This document shows, one piece after another, positions 33,646-40,105 of a stretch of DNA of 64,000 nt. The translations under genes and the position numbers were made by a program. Position 1 is the first letter of the stretch. The number at the start of each line of letters is the position of its first letter. The notes under the pieces were generated by a model that was not told the DNA's origin, did no database searches, and was given only the letters and a program-made list of their open reading frames with translations. The DNA comes from an uncultured Collinsella sp. (GTDB lineage Bacteria; Actinomycetota; Coriobacteriia; Coriobacteriales; Coriobacteriaceae), in contig UQKL01000001.1 in assembly GCA_900541695.1 (NCBI GenBank), positions 186,001 through 250,000 on the forward strand. The letters run 5' to 3'.

Positions 33646-35868
33646 TTAGAGATGCAGCACGCGGTCGCGGATCTCCTCGGTTCGACCCTGGTTCCAGAAC
33701 TGGGTGCCGATGTAGCCGCACGTACGACGGGCGACGTTCATCTTCTCTTGGTCACGATTGCCGCAATTGGGGCACTCCCACACTAGCTTACCGTCATCCT
33801 CGACAATCTTGATCTCACCGTCGTAGCCGCACACCTGGCAGTAGTCGCTCTTGGTGTTGAGCTCGGCGTACATGATGTTGTCGTAGATGTACTGCATCAC
33901 GCGAATGACAGCCTTAAGGTTGTCCTGCATATTGGGAACCTCGACGTAGGAGATGGCGCCGCCCGGCGAAAGCTGCTGGAACATGCCCTCAAACTTAAGC
34001 TTATCGAAGGCATCGATCTCCTCGGACACGTGAACATGGTAGCTATTGGTGATATAGCCCTTGTCCGTCACGCCCGGAATAATGCCAAAACGGCGCTGCA
34101 GGCACTTGGCGAACTTGTACGTCGTCGACTCCAGCGGCGTACCGTACAGCGAGAAATCGATATCGCTCGCGGCCTTCCACTCCGCGCACTTGTCGTTCAT
34201 ACGCTGCATAACTGCCATGGCAAAGGGCGTACCCTCCTTCTCGGTGTGGCTGTGGCCCGTCATGTACTTGACGCACTCATACAGACCGGCGTAACCCAGG
34301 CTGATGGTGGAATAGCCGCCCACGAGCAGCTTATCGATCGTCTCGCCCTTCTTAAGGCGTGCCAGGGCGCCGTACTGCCAAAGAATCGGCGCGGCATCCG
34401 AAAGCGTGCCCATCAGGCGCTCATGGCGGCACAGCAGAGCGCGGTGACACAGCTCAAGGCGCTCGTCGAAGATCTTCCAGAACTTGTCCATGTCCTGGTG
34501 CGAGCTCAGTGCGACATCGGGCAGGTTAATGGTCACAACACCCTGGTTAAAGCGACCGTAATACTTGGGCTTGCTCGGGTCATAGTTCAGCGCGTTTGCA
34601 ACGTTATTAAAGCCGTTGCCCGAGCGGTCGGGCGTCAGGAAGCTGCGACAACCCATGCAGGTGTAGCAATCGCCATTGCCCGCGGTCTCACCCTTCGAAA
34701 GCTTAAGCTCGCGCATCTTCTTCTCGGAGATGTAGTCGGGCACCATGCGCTTGGCGGTGCACTTGGCGGCCAGCTGAGTCAGATAGAAGTACGGGGAATC
34801 CTCGTAAACGTTATCGTCCTCGAGCACATAGATAAGCTTGGGGAACGCCGGGGTGATCCACACGCCCGCCTCGTTCTTAACGCCCTCATAGCGCTGGCGA
34901 AGCGTCTCCTCCACGATCATGGCAAGATCGTGCTTCTCCTGGACCGAGCGGGCCTCGTTGAGGTACATGAAGACCGTCACGAATGGTGCCTGGCCGTTGG
35001 TGGTCATAAGGGTCACGACCTGATACTGAATCGTCTGGACACCGCGACGGATCTCATCACGCAGACGGTCCTCTACGACCTCACGCACCTTCTCTGCGGG
35101 AGCGGAAACACCGAGCTCCTCAAGCTCGCGGGCAACCTCGCCGCGAATCTTCTGGCGGCTCACCTCGACGAACGGGGCAAGATGGGTCAGCGAAATCGAC
35201 TGGCCGCCGTACTGGGAGGAAGCAACCTGGGCGATGATCTGCGTCGCAATGTTGCAGGCAGTCGAGAAGCTATGCGGCTTCTCAATCAGCGTGCCCGAGA
35301 TAACAGTACCGTTCTGGAGCATGTCCTCCAGGTTCACCAGGTCGCAGTTATGCATGTGCTGGGCAAAGTAATCCGAATCATGGAAGTGAATCAGGCCCTC
35401 GTTGTGCGCATCCACGATCTCCTGGGGCAGCAGCACGCGCTGGGTCAGATCCTTGGAGATCTCGCCGGCCATGTAGTCACGCTGAACGGAGTTGACGGTC
35501 GGATTCTTGTTGGAGTTCTCCTGCTTGACCTCTTCGTTATTGCACTCAATCAGCGACAGAATCTTGTCATCGGTCGTGTTCTTTTGGCGCTTCAGGCTCT
35601 GAACATAGCGGTAGATGATGTAGTGGCGAGCGACCTCGTAGCAGTCGAGACGCATAATCTCGTCCTCGACCAGATCCTGGATCTCCTCGACCGATACGGT
35701 GTGGCCGGCCTTCTCACATGCCTCGGCGACGTTTTGTGCCGCATAGATCACCTGGCGGTCGGTAAGGCGAGAGCCTTCCTCGACCTCCAAGTTTGCGGCG
35801 CGGATCGCATTGACGATCTTATCGATGTCAAAGGTAACCTCGGTGCCGCTGCGCTTGATGATCTTCAT
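33646..35868 (-). CDS. nrdD: Anaerobic (class III) ribonucleoside-triphosphate reductase
   Basis: A 740-residue glycyl-radical ribonucleotide reductase for deoxynucleotide synthesis without oxygen. An N-terminal ATP-cone (MKIIKRSGTEVTFDIDKIVNAIRAANLEVEEGSRL) gives allosteric control; the barrel includes TCMGCRSFLTP (active-site Cys region). The C-terminal zinc site has CQVCGYDG and CPNCGNRD, then the glycyl-radical loop RRTCGYIGTQFWNQGRTEEIRDRVLHL. ATG at 35868 has AGAGG upstream. A promoter with paired NrdR boxes precedes it; nrdG follows after an unusual repeat-filled gap. Confidence 0.97.
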   Translation of the reverse strand: MKIIKRSGTEVTFDIDKIVNAIRAANLEVEEGSRLTDRQVIYAAQNVAEACEKAGHTVSVEEIQDLVEDEIMRLDCYEVARHYIIYRYVQSLKRQKNTTDDKILSLIECNNEEVKQENSNKNPTVNSVQRDYMAGEISKDLTQRVLLPQEIVDAHNEGLIHFHDSDYFAQHMHNCDLVNLEDMLQNGTVISGTLIEKPHSFSTACNIATQIIAQVASSQYGGQSISLTHLAPFVEVSRQKIRGEVARELEELGVSAPAEKVREVVEDRLRDEIRRGVQTIQYQVVTLMTTNGQAPFVTVFMYLNEARSVQEKHDLAMIVEETLRQRYEGVKNEAGVWITPAFPKLIYVLEDDNVYEDSPYFYLTQLAAKCTAKRMVPDYISEKKMRELKLSKGETAGNGDCYTCMGCRSFLTPDRSGNGFNNVANALNYDPSKPKYYGRFNQGVVTINLPDVALSSHQDMDKFWKIFDERLELCHRALLCRHERLMGTLSDAAPILWQYGALARLKKGETIDKLLVGGYSTISLGYAGLYECVKYMTGHSHTEKEGTPFAMAVMQRMNDKCAEWKAASDIDFSLYGTPLESTTYKFAKCLQRRFGIIPGVTDKGYITNSYHVHVSEEIDAFDKLKFEGMFQQLSPGGAISYVEVPNMQDNLKAVIRVMQYIYDNIMYAELNTKSDYCQVCGYDGEIKIVEDDGKLVWECPNCGNRDQEKMNVARRTCGYIGTQFWNQGRTEEIRDRVLHL

Positions 35869-36094
35869 CCTCTTGCCTCTTTCGCATCGTAGCCTCATTG
35901 CGCTTCAGAGCCAAACGATGCCCGGCAGGGCTTACCCTGTCTTGCGGCGCCGTCGCGCAATCTGTGTTTTCGATAACCATAGGCCCTCATGCGGACAATC
36001 CTCGCAGCCAATCAAGGGGCTCAAAGATCCATCCAAATAATGGGGCGAATAAGGTTCTCGTTCTCTGTCCGCCATCTATCATACGACAAAGAGG

Positions 36095-36142
36095 CATCTA
36101 TATCCTGTATTCTTTTTTTAGGTCAAACACAACATATAGTGT
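36095..36142 (-). promoter_or_regulatory. nrdD promoter with tandem NrdR boxes
   Basis: ACACAACATATAGTGT (36127-36142) is a near-perfect NrdR box. A weaker second box, CATCTATATCCTGTAT (36095-36110), starts exactly 32 bp away, three helical turns, the usual spacing of NrdR box pairs. On the minus strand TTGACC (36121-36126) and TATAGA (36097-36102), 18 nt apart, make a promoter that the boxes flank and overlap. Repression by NrdR-(d)ATP is the expected control. Confidence 0.75.
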
Positions 36143-36468
36143 TTCAGCAGGTCAAAGCAATTGGTCAATTTGCAGACGCATTATAAATGAAGGCCTCTTG
36201 GCAGACTGCTAAAACGTTATCAACCCAACTACCTGCACAGCAGTTTTGAAACCCCCTCAACCGTGCCGCCGCCAAATAGCACCAAAACCAAGCTGCTCGC
36301 GCCAAAAGAATCCAAAAGATTGTCCTTGACCAACATGTTGCGGTCATGATGGGCCAGGACACATGCAATCTGCCGGCACCCCTACGGGATACAAAGACCA
36401 TCGCGTACGGACCTTGGATCAATATTTGATGACTTATTTGGCGGCGCGCTTGGTGACAAAAAACAAAA
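36143..36468. other. Intergenic DNA between the nrdD promoter and the tRNA-Val terminator
   Basis: About 326 bases without a supported gene. A minus-strand frame at 36229-36336 would give a 35-residue peptide (KDNLLDSFGASSLVLVLFGG near its start) but has no ribosome site. I see no other feature. Confidence 0.4.
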
Positions 36469-36496
36469 CAGCCCAGAGGACATAGCCTCTGAGCTG
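36469..36496 (-). terminator. Terminator of the tRNA-Gly/tRNA-Val unit
   Basis: CAGCCCAGAGG pairs with CCTCTGAGCTG with one mismatch. The minus-strand exit reads TTTTGTTTTTTG, nine nt past tRNA-Val. Confidence 0.8.
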
Positions 36497-36504
36497 CGAA
36501 CATT

Positions 36505-36579
36505 TGGTGGGCGTTAGAAGATTTGAACTTCTGACCTCTTCCGTGTCAGGGAAGCGCTCTCCCCCTGAGCTAAACGCCC
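36505..36579 (-). tRNA. tRNA-Val (GAC)
   Basis: A 75-nt cloverleaf with encoded CCA: acceptor GGGCGTT/AACGCCC, D-arm TAGCTCAGGGGGAGAGC, anticodon loop CTGACAC (anticodon GAC, reading GUC), T-arm GTTCAAATC. It follows tRNA-Gly by three nt and is its co-transcript. Confidence 0.95.
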
Positions 36580-36582
36580 AAA

Positions 36583-36658
36583 TGGAGCGGACAACGGGGC
36601 TCGAACCCGCGACCCCAACCTTGGCAAGGTTGTGCTCTACCAACTGAGCCATGTCCGC
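36583..36658 (-). tRNA. tRNA-Gly (GCC), copy 1
   Basis: A 76-nt cloverleaf with encoded CCA: acceptor GCGGACA/TGTCCGC, D-arm TGGCTCAGTTGGTAGAGC, anticodon loop TTGCCAA (GCC), T-arm GGTTCGAGCC. Identical over its length to the copies at 38871 and 39097. Confidence 0.96.
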
Positions 36659-36670
36659 TTACGAGGATTA

Positions 36671-36718
36671 ATCTTACGTGATGCCCGCATCCTATGCAAG
36701 AACTTTTTTTGAAAAGTT
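36671..36718 (-). promoter_or_regulatory. Promoter of tRNA-Gly/Val with upstream A/T palindrome
   Basis: On the minus strand TTGCAT (36694-36699) and TAAGAT (36671-36676) are 17 nt apart. One nt upstream of the -35 lies AACTTTT-N4-AAAAGTT (36701-36718), shared in kind with two other tRNA promoters in the window. Confidence 0.65.
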
Positions 36719-36799
36719 TTGCGACGCCCTCGCGAACCTCGCGAAGACATCAGCCACCACGGAAGGCGCAGGCAAACGCAAACTCGCCGCAAGAGGCCC

Positions 36800-38533
36800 T
36801 TACATCTCACCGAGCATGATCCAGGCAGAGCTGTCCTGCGCGAGTCTGCCGTCTGCAAGCGCTGATGAGGTGAGCAGGACCCTGCCCGCCGGCAGCTCCA
36901 CGGGTGCTGCACCGAAGTTCGTCACGCACGCCCAGCCGTTATCGCGGCGATAGGCGATGACGCCGCCCTCAGCGCCCTCGGCACCATCCGCAAGACCGGT
37001 GCGCCCGTCAAGATCGAGCCACGCAAGATCGTTGGCGCACCCGCGCAGCTTGCGCCGCAGCCAGAGGGCGTCACGATAGAGCGCAAGCATCGATGTCGGG
37101 TCCGTTTCTTCCCTATCGGCAGCATAATCGGAAAACCATGCAGGCTGCGGCAGATGGGGCGCCGCATCAGCGTCCGCCGGCGAAAACCCAAACGATCCGC
37201 CCTGCGCGGGATCGTCCGCCGCTACCCACGGCAGGGGCACACGACAGCCGTCGCGCCCCTTCTCGCGCTTCGGTCCGCGCGTATTGGTTGCACTGGGATC
37301 TTCGAGTGCAGTCCACGGGATATCAGCCACCTCAAAAAGACCGAGCTCCTCACCCTGATACACGTATGCCGAGCCCGGAAGCGCCAGTTCAAGCAAAAGA
37401 GCCGCCCGCGCGCGGCGCTCGCCGAGTTCACGGTCCTCGTCATAAGACGACCCGTCGCGTAAGAGCCAGTCGAGCGCAATCTGGTGGTAGCGCGTCGCCT
37501 TGATTTGCGGCAGGGCATAGCGCGTCGCCACGCGCGGCACGTCGTGGTTGGAGAGTACCCAGGTCGAGGCGGAATCGGATTCGATAGCTGCCTTCAAGCC
37601 CTCCTCGATTGCAGCGTGCATGTCATCATAGGTCCAAGTGGCCTTGGCAAACTCAAAGTTGAATGTCTGGCCAAGCTCGCTGGGACGCGCATAGAGATAC
37701 TGGCGCTCAGGCAGCACCCACGCCTCGGCAACGGCGCTGCGCGGCGGATTATAGCGGTCGAACACGCGGCGCCACTCGCGATAGATCTCGTGGACCTCGT
37801 TGCGGTCCCACAGCGGATGGGCGCCGTCGTCAACCATGTCATCGCCCTCGGCGAGACGCCACCGGTCGAGGTCATCGCGGTCGAGATCCTTGGCGAGACC
37901 GTGCGCCACATCGATGCGAAAGCCATCGACGCCTCGATCGCTCCAAAACGCCAGGACGTCGCAAAAGAACGCGTGAACCTCGGGGCATGACCAGTCAAAG
38001 TCCGGCTGCTCGGGCGTAAACATGTGCAGATACCATTGACCGTCCGCAACACGCGTCCAGGCGGGGCCGCCAAAGTTGGCATTCCAATTGGTGGGAGGCA
38101 GCTCGCCATGCTCGCCGCGACCATCGCGAAAGATATAACGGGCGCGCTCGGGCGATCCGGGGCCGGCGGCAAGAGCGGCTTTGAACCAGGGGTGCTGGTT
38201 GGATGAATGGTTGGGCACGATATCGACGATGACCTTGATGCCGCGCGCGTGAGCCGCAGCGATCATGTCATCGAAGTCGTCAAGCGAGCCGAGACGTGGG
38301 TCGACATCGCAGTAGTCCGCCACATCATAGCCGCCATCGACAAGAGGCGAAGGGTAAAACGGGCTCAGCCAGATGGCCTCGATGCCCAGCCGCTCAAGAT
38401 AGTCCATCTGCTGGGTAATGCCCGCGATATCGCCCAGACCCGAACCGGTCGAATCCTTAAACGAACGCGGGTAGATCTGATAGATCGCGGCATCGGACAT
38501 CCATGAGCGCGAAGAGGACTTTTCTGCAGCCAT
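36800..38533 (-). CDS. GH13 alpha-glucosidase (oligo-1,6-glucosidase type)
   Basis: A 577-residue glycoside hydrolase family 13 enzyme. The barrel begins AIYQIYPRSFKDSTGSGLGDIAGITQQMDYL; catalytic residues are in GVDGFRIDVAHGLAKDL (nucleophile Asp), VAEAWVLPERQYL (Glu) and WVLSNHDVPRVA (stabilising Asp), with VDIVPNHSSNQHPWF as the first conserved region. No signal peptide, so it acts in the cytoplasm on imported isomalto- or malto-oligosaccharides. ATG at 38533 follows GGGAGG. It lies alone between tRNA units; the gene has no sugar transporter next to it. Confidence 0.93.
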   Translation of the reverse strand: MAAEKSSSRSWMSDAAIYQIYPRSFKDSTGSGLGDIAGITQQMDYLERLGIEAIWLSPFYPSPLVDGGYDVADYCDVDPRLGSLDDFDDMIAAAHARGIKVIVDIVPNHSSNQHPWFKAALAAGPGSPERARYIFRDGRGEHGELPPTNWNANFGGPAWTRVADGQWYLHMFTPEQPDFDWSCPEVHAFFCDVLAFWSDRGVDGFRIDVAHGLAKDLDRDDLDRWRLAEGDDMVDDGAHPLWDRNEVHEIYREWRRVFDRYNPPRSAVAEAWVLPERQYLYARPSELGQTFNFEFAKATWTYDDMHAAIEEGLKAAIESDSASTWVLSNHDVPRVATRYALPQIKATRYHQIALDWLLRDGSSYDEDRELGERRARAALLLELALPGSAYVYQGEELGLFEVADIPWTALEDPSATNTRGPKREKGRDGCRVPLPWVAADDPAQGGSFGFSPADADAAPHLPQPAWFSDYAADREETDPTSMLALYRDALWLRRKLRGCANDLAWLDLDGRTGLADGAEGAEGGVIAYRRDNGWACVTNFGAAPVELPAGRVLLTSSALADGRLAQDSSAWIMLGEM

Positions 38534-38720
38534 GGGGTGAGCCTCCCTTGCAACGAGGTTTTGCGAGATGCCCACGATGATACGCCCAAAGCTGTCATTC
38601 GAGGCAAACAACGCCACAGCCACACCCCAAAACGCTCGCTCCCTCTCGGGCTCGAGCCTCCTGGGACGAATCGATCGATTAGTGAAAAGAACGGAAGACT
38701 CACTCCCCCGGCCACAACAG

Positions 38721-38825
38721 CGAGCGGGCTCCGGGTGCCCCAGGTTGCCGCGAAAGAGGAGGGAAGCGTACTTTATGTACGCGACCGACGATTGAGGGGG
38801 CAAGATGGGGTGCCCGGGGCTCGCG
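38721..38825 (+). repeat. Nested-palindrome element C (family 2)
   Basis: Imperfect outer arms (38721-38749 with 38799-38825, with G:U-type pairs) enclose the family-2 core GAAAGAGGAGGGAAGCGTAC, loop TTTAT, GTACGCGACCGACGATT. The GCGTAC/GTACGC hairpin is 38766-38782. Element F at 57.4 kb has the same core but unrelated arms. Inside the core a G:C pair in C is C:G in F. Confidence 0.65.
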
Positions 38826-38840
38826 CAGCGTCAACAAAAA

Positions 38841-38862
38841 ACGCGGTTCGTTAGAACCGCGT
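38841..38862 (-). terminator. Terminator of the tRNA Gly-Cys-Gly unit
   Basis: Perfect nine-bp stem ACGCGGTTC/GAACCGCGT with GTTA loop; minus-strand exit TTTTTTGTTG. Nine nt after tRNA-Gly copy 2. Confidence 0.9.
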
Positions 38863-38870
38863 AAGATAGT

Positions 38871-38946
38871 TGGAGCGGACAACGGGGCTCGAACCCGCGA
38901 CCCCAACCTTGGCAAGGTTGTGCTCTACCAACTGAGCCATGTCCGC
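38871..38946 (-). tRNA. tRNA-Gly (GCC), copy 2
   Basis: Same 76-nt sequence as the copies at 36583 and 39097: acceptor GCGGACA, anticodon loop TTGCCAA, CCA encoded. Last of three tRNAs in its unit. Confidence 0.96.
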
Positions 38947-38961
38947 ATATGTAAAACAAAA

Positions 38962-38979
38962 CGGGCGCCGGAGCGCCCG
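38962..38979 (-). terminator. Terminator-like hairpin between tRNA-Cys and tRNA-Gly copy 2
   Basis: CGGGCGC-CGGA-GCGCCCG is a perfect seven-bp stem; on the minus strand TTTTGTTTTAC follows. It lies inside a tRNA unit and could end transcription or guide processing. Confidence 0.6.
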
Positions 38980-38988
38980 GATGTTGCC

Positions 38989-39062
38989 TGGAGGCGAAGC
39001 CCGGATTCGAACCGGGGGTAAAGGCTTTGCAGGCCTCTGCCTTACCACTTGGCCACTTCGCC
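38989..39062 (-). tRNA. tRNA-Cys (GCA)
   Basis: A 74-nt cloverleaf with encoded CCA: acceptor GGCGAAG/CTTCGCC, anticodon loop CTGCAAA (GCA), T-arm GGTTCGAATCC. Flanked on both sides by short GC hairpins with T runs. Confidence 0.95.
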
Positions 39063-39068
39063 GAAAAA

Positions 39069-39086
39069 GGACCGCCTAAACGGTCC
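39069..39086 (-). terminator. Terminator-like hairpin between tRNA-Gly copy 3 and tRNA-Cys
   Basis: GGACCG-CCTAAA-CGGTCC is a perfect six-bp stem followed on the minus strand by TTTTTC, directly before tRNA-Cys. Confidence 0.55.
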
Positions 39087-39096
39087 GGAAATGCAA

Positions 39097-39172
39097 TGGA
39101 GCGGACAACGGGGCTCGAACCCGCGACCCCAACCTTGGCAAGGTTGTGCTCTACCAACTGAGCCATGTCCGC
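39097..39172 (-). tRNA. tRNA-Gly (GCC), copy 3
   Basis: Identical 76-nt gene to the two other tRNA-Gly copies. First tRNA of the Gly-Cys-Gly unit, directly after a promoter with an A/T palindrome. Confidence 0.96.
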
Positions 39173-39184
39173 TTGCGGGTTATT

Positions 39185-39232
39185 AATTTACGCGAGTTAT
39201 CCAAAAGACGCAAGTACTTTTTTCAAAAAAGT
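39185..39232 (-). promoter_or_regulatory. Promoter of the tRNA Gly-Cys-Gly unit with upstream A/T palindrome
   Basis: On the minus strand TTGCGT (39208-39213) and TAAATT (39185-39190) are 17 nt apart. Two nt upstream of the -35 lies the perfect palindrome ACTTTTTTCAAAAAAGT (39216-39232), as at 42690. Confidence 0.65.
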
Positions 39233-39277
39233 TGCCGGCCGCGTGTTCTTGGTGGCTAAACGCGCTAAAGCGATTGG

Positions 39278-40024
39278 CTAGGCACGCGATTCCAGTGCTC
39301 CGCTAAATAGCTTCACCATCTGCACGCGCGTGCCGGTGCCGTCTGTGCGACGAGCAACCTCCACGTTATCGACAAGCATACGCATAAGCTTGATACCACG
39401 GCCGCGTTCCTCAGATGCGACCGGTTCGCTCGCTCCATCGATAGAATAGCCGGCACCCCGATCAAGCACCTCAACCACGACGCGATCGCCATAGGCCTGA
39501 ACCGTCAGGACGCACCCGATACCGCCCGCATGGTCATAGGCATTACCCAGCGCCTCCCCCGACGCCAACGCGACATCGTAGCGCTCGTCGCGGCGCAACG
39601 GAAGCGATTCAAGGAGTTCGGCGATGCGATGTCGATAGTATGGAAGATTCTCGATACCCTGTCGGACCTCGACGCTCTTGCTCCATCGTGGCAACTCTCC
39701 CACCGGAATAGCGGGAATCGACTCACGCGCCGGACCCGCAACATGAAGGATGTCGACAAGTCGGGCAATCTCCAAAAAGCGAATGACCTCATCGGAGGCG
39801 TTAACGAGCGAAAGCAGGCCCTCTCGCCTCATGAGCTCTCTGGCACGTGTAAGCAAAAACGCCAAACCCGTCGAGTCGATAAAGCCCACGGCCTGGCAAT
39901 TGATGACAACGCGACGCACGCCCCGGTCGATCAGATTATCCAACCGTCGGCGCAGCACGGACACCGAGGCGATGTCGACATCACCCGGTGGCGTCAAAAC
40001 CGCTATGTCATTCCACTCATTCAT
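39278..40024 (-). CDS. STAS-HATPase fusion: anti-sigma antagonist joined to anti-sigma kinase-like domain
   Basis: A 248-residue protein with two partner-switching domains. Residues about 1-105 form a STAS domain (IAVLTPPGDVDIASV, VVINCQAVGFIDSTGLAFLLTRA), with the Ser/Thr of DSTG as the usual phosphorylation site. Residues about 125-245 form an RsbW/SpoIIAB-type ATPase: N-box ASGEALGNAYDHA, VLDRGAGYSID, then ERGRGIKLMRMLVDNVEV. In known systems the two are separate partners. It lies 80 nt after a PAS-GAF-SpoIIE phosphatase gene. Start uncertain: ATG 40024 is preferred, with a TTG at 40042 as alternative; neither has a strong ribosome site. Confidence 0.8.
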   Translation of the reverse strand: MNEWNDIAVLTPPGDVDIASVSVLRRRLDNLIDRGVRRVVINCQAVGFIDSTGLAFLLTRARELMRREGLLSLVNASDEVIRFLEIARLVDILHVAGPARESIPAIPVGELPRWSKSVEVRQGIENLPYYRHRIAELLESLPLRRDERYDVALASGEALGNAYDHAGGIGCVLTVQAYGDRVVVEVLDRGAGYSIDGASEPVASEERGRGIKLMRMLVDNVEVARRTDGTGTRVQMVKLFSGALESRA

Positions 40025-40105
40025 ACGACCATGGTTCCCCAAAAGAGCTCGCTCGATGCATACATATCTGCAGCTGCGCAGATTTTGCCCGTCAAGTATC
40101 GCGGT

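Larger units (their letters stand above)
38534..38870. other. Intergenic DNA upstream of the GH13 gene
   Basis: This gap of 337 bases holds the leader of the glucosidase gene, element C (38721-38825) and the tRNA terminator (38841-38862). I found no convincing promoter or operator for the glucosidase. Confidence 0.45.

Noticed and set aside
33305-33649. Overlapping frames on both strands between nrdD and nrdG, with similar peptide segments (PKRPSRLS and EMQHAV)
   Set aside because: The shared peptide segments follow from the inverted repeat itself, and the start codons fall inside the hairpin without a ribosome site. Kept as a repeat; conservation in other genomes could overturn this.
36229-36336. 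35-residue frame upstream of tRNA-Val terminator
   Set aside because: Protein-like composition but no ribosome site and no neighbour suggesting function.
36583-39172. Three identical tRNA-Gly genes as signs of an integrated element between them
   Set aside because: The interval holds only a glucosidase gene and tRNAs, with no integrase or partial tRNA repeat; simple gene duplication is enough.
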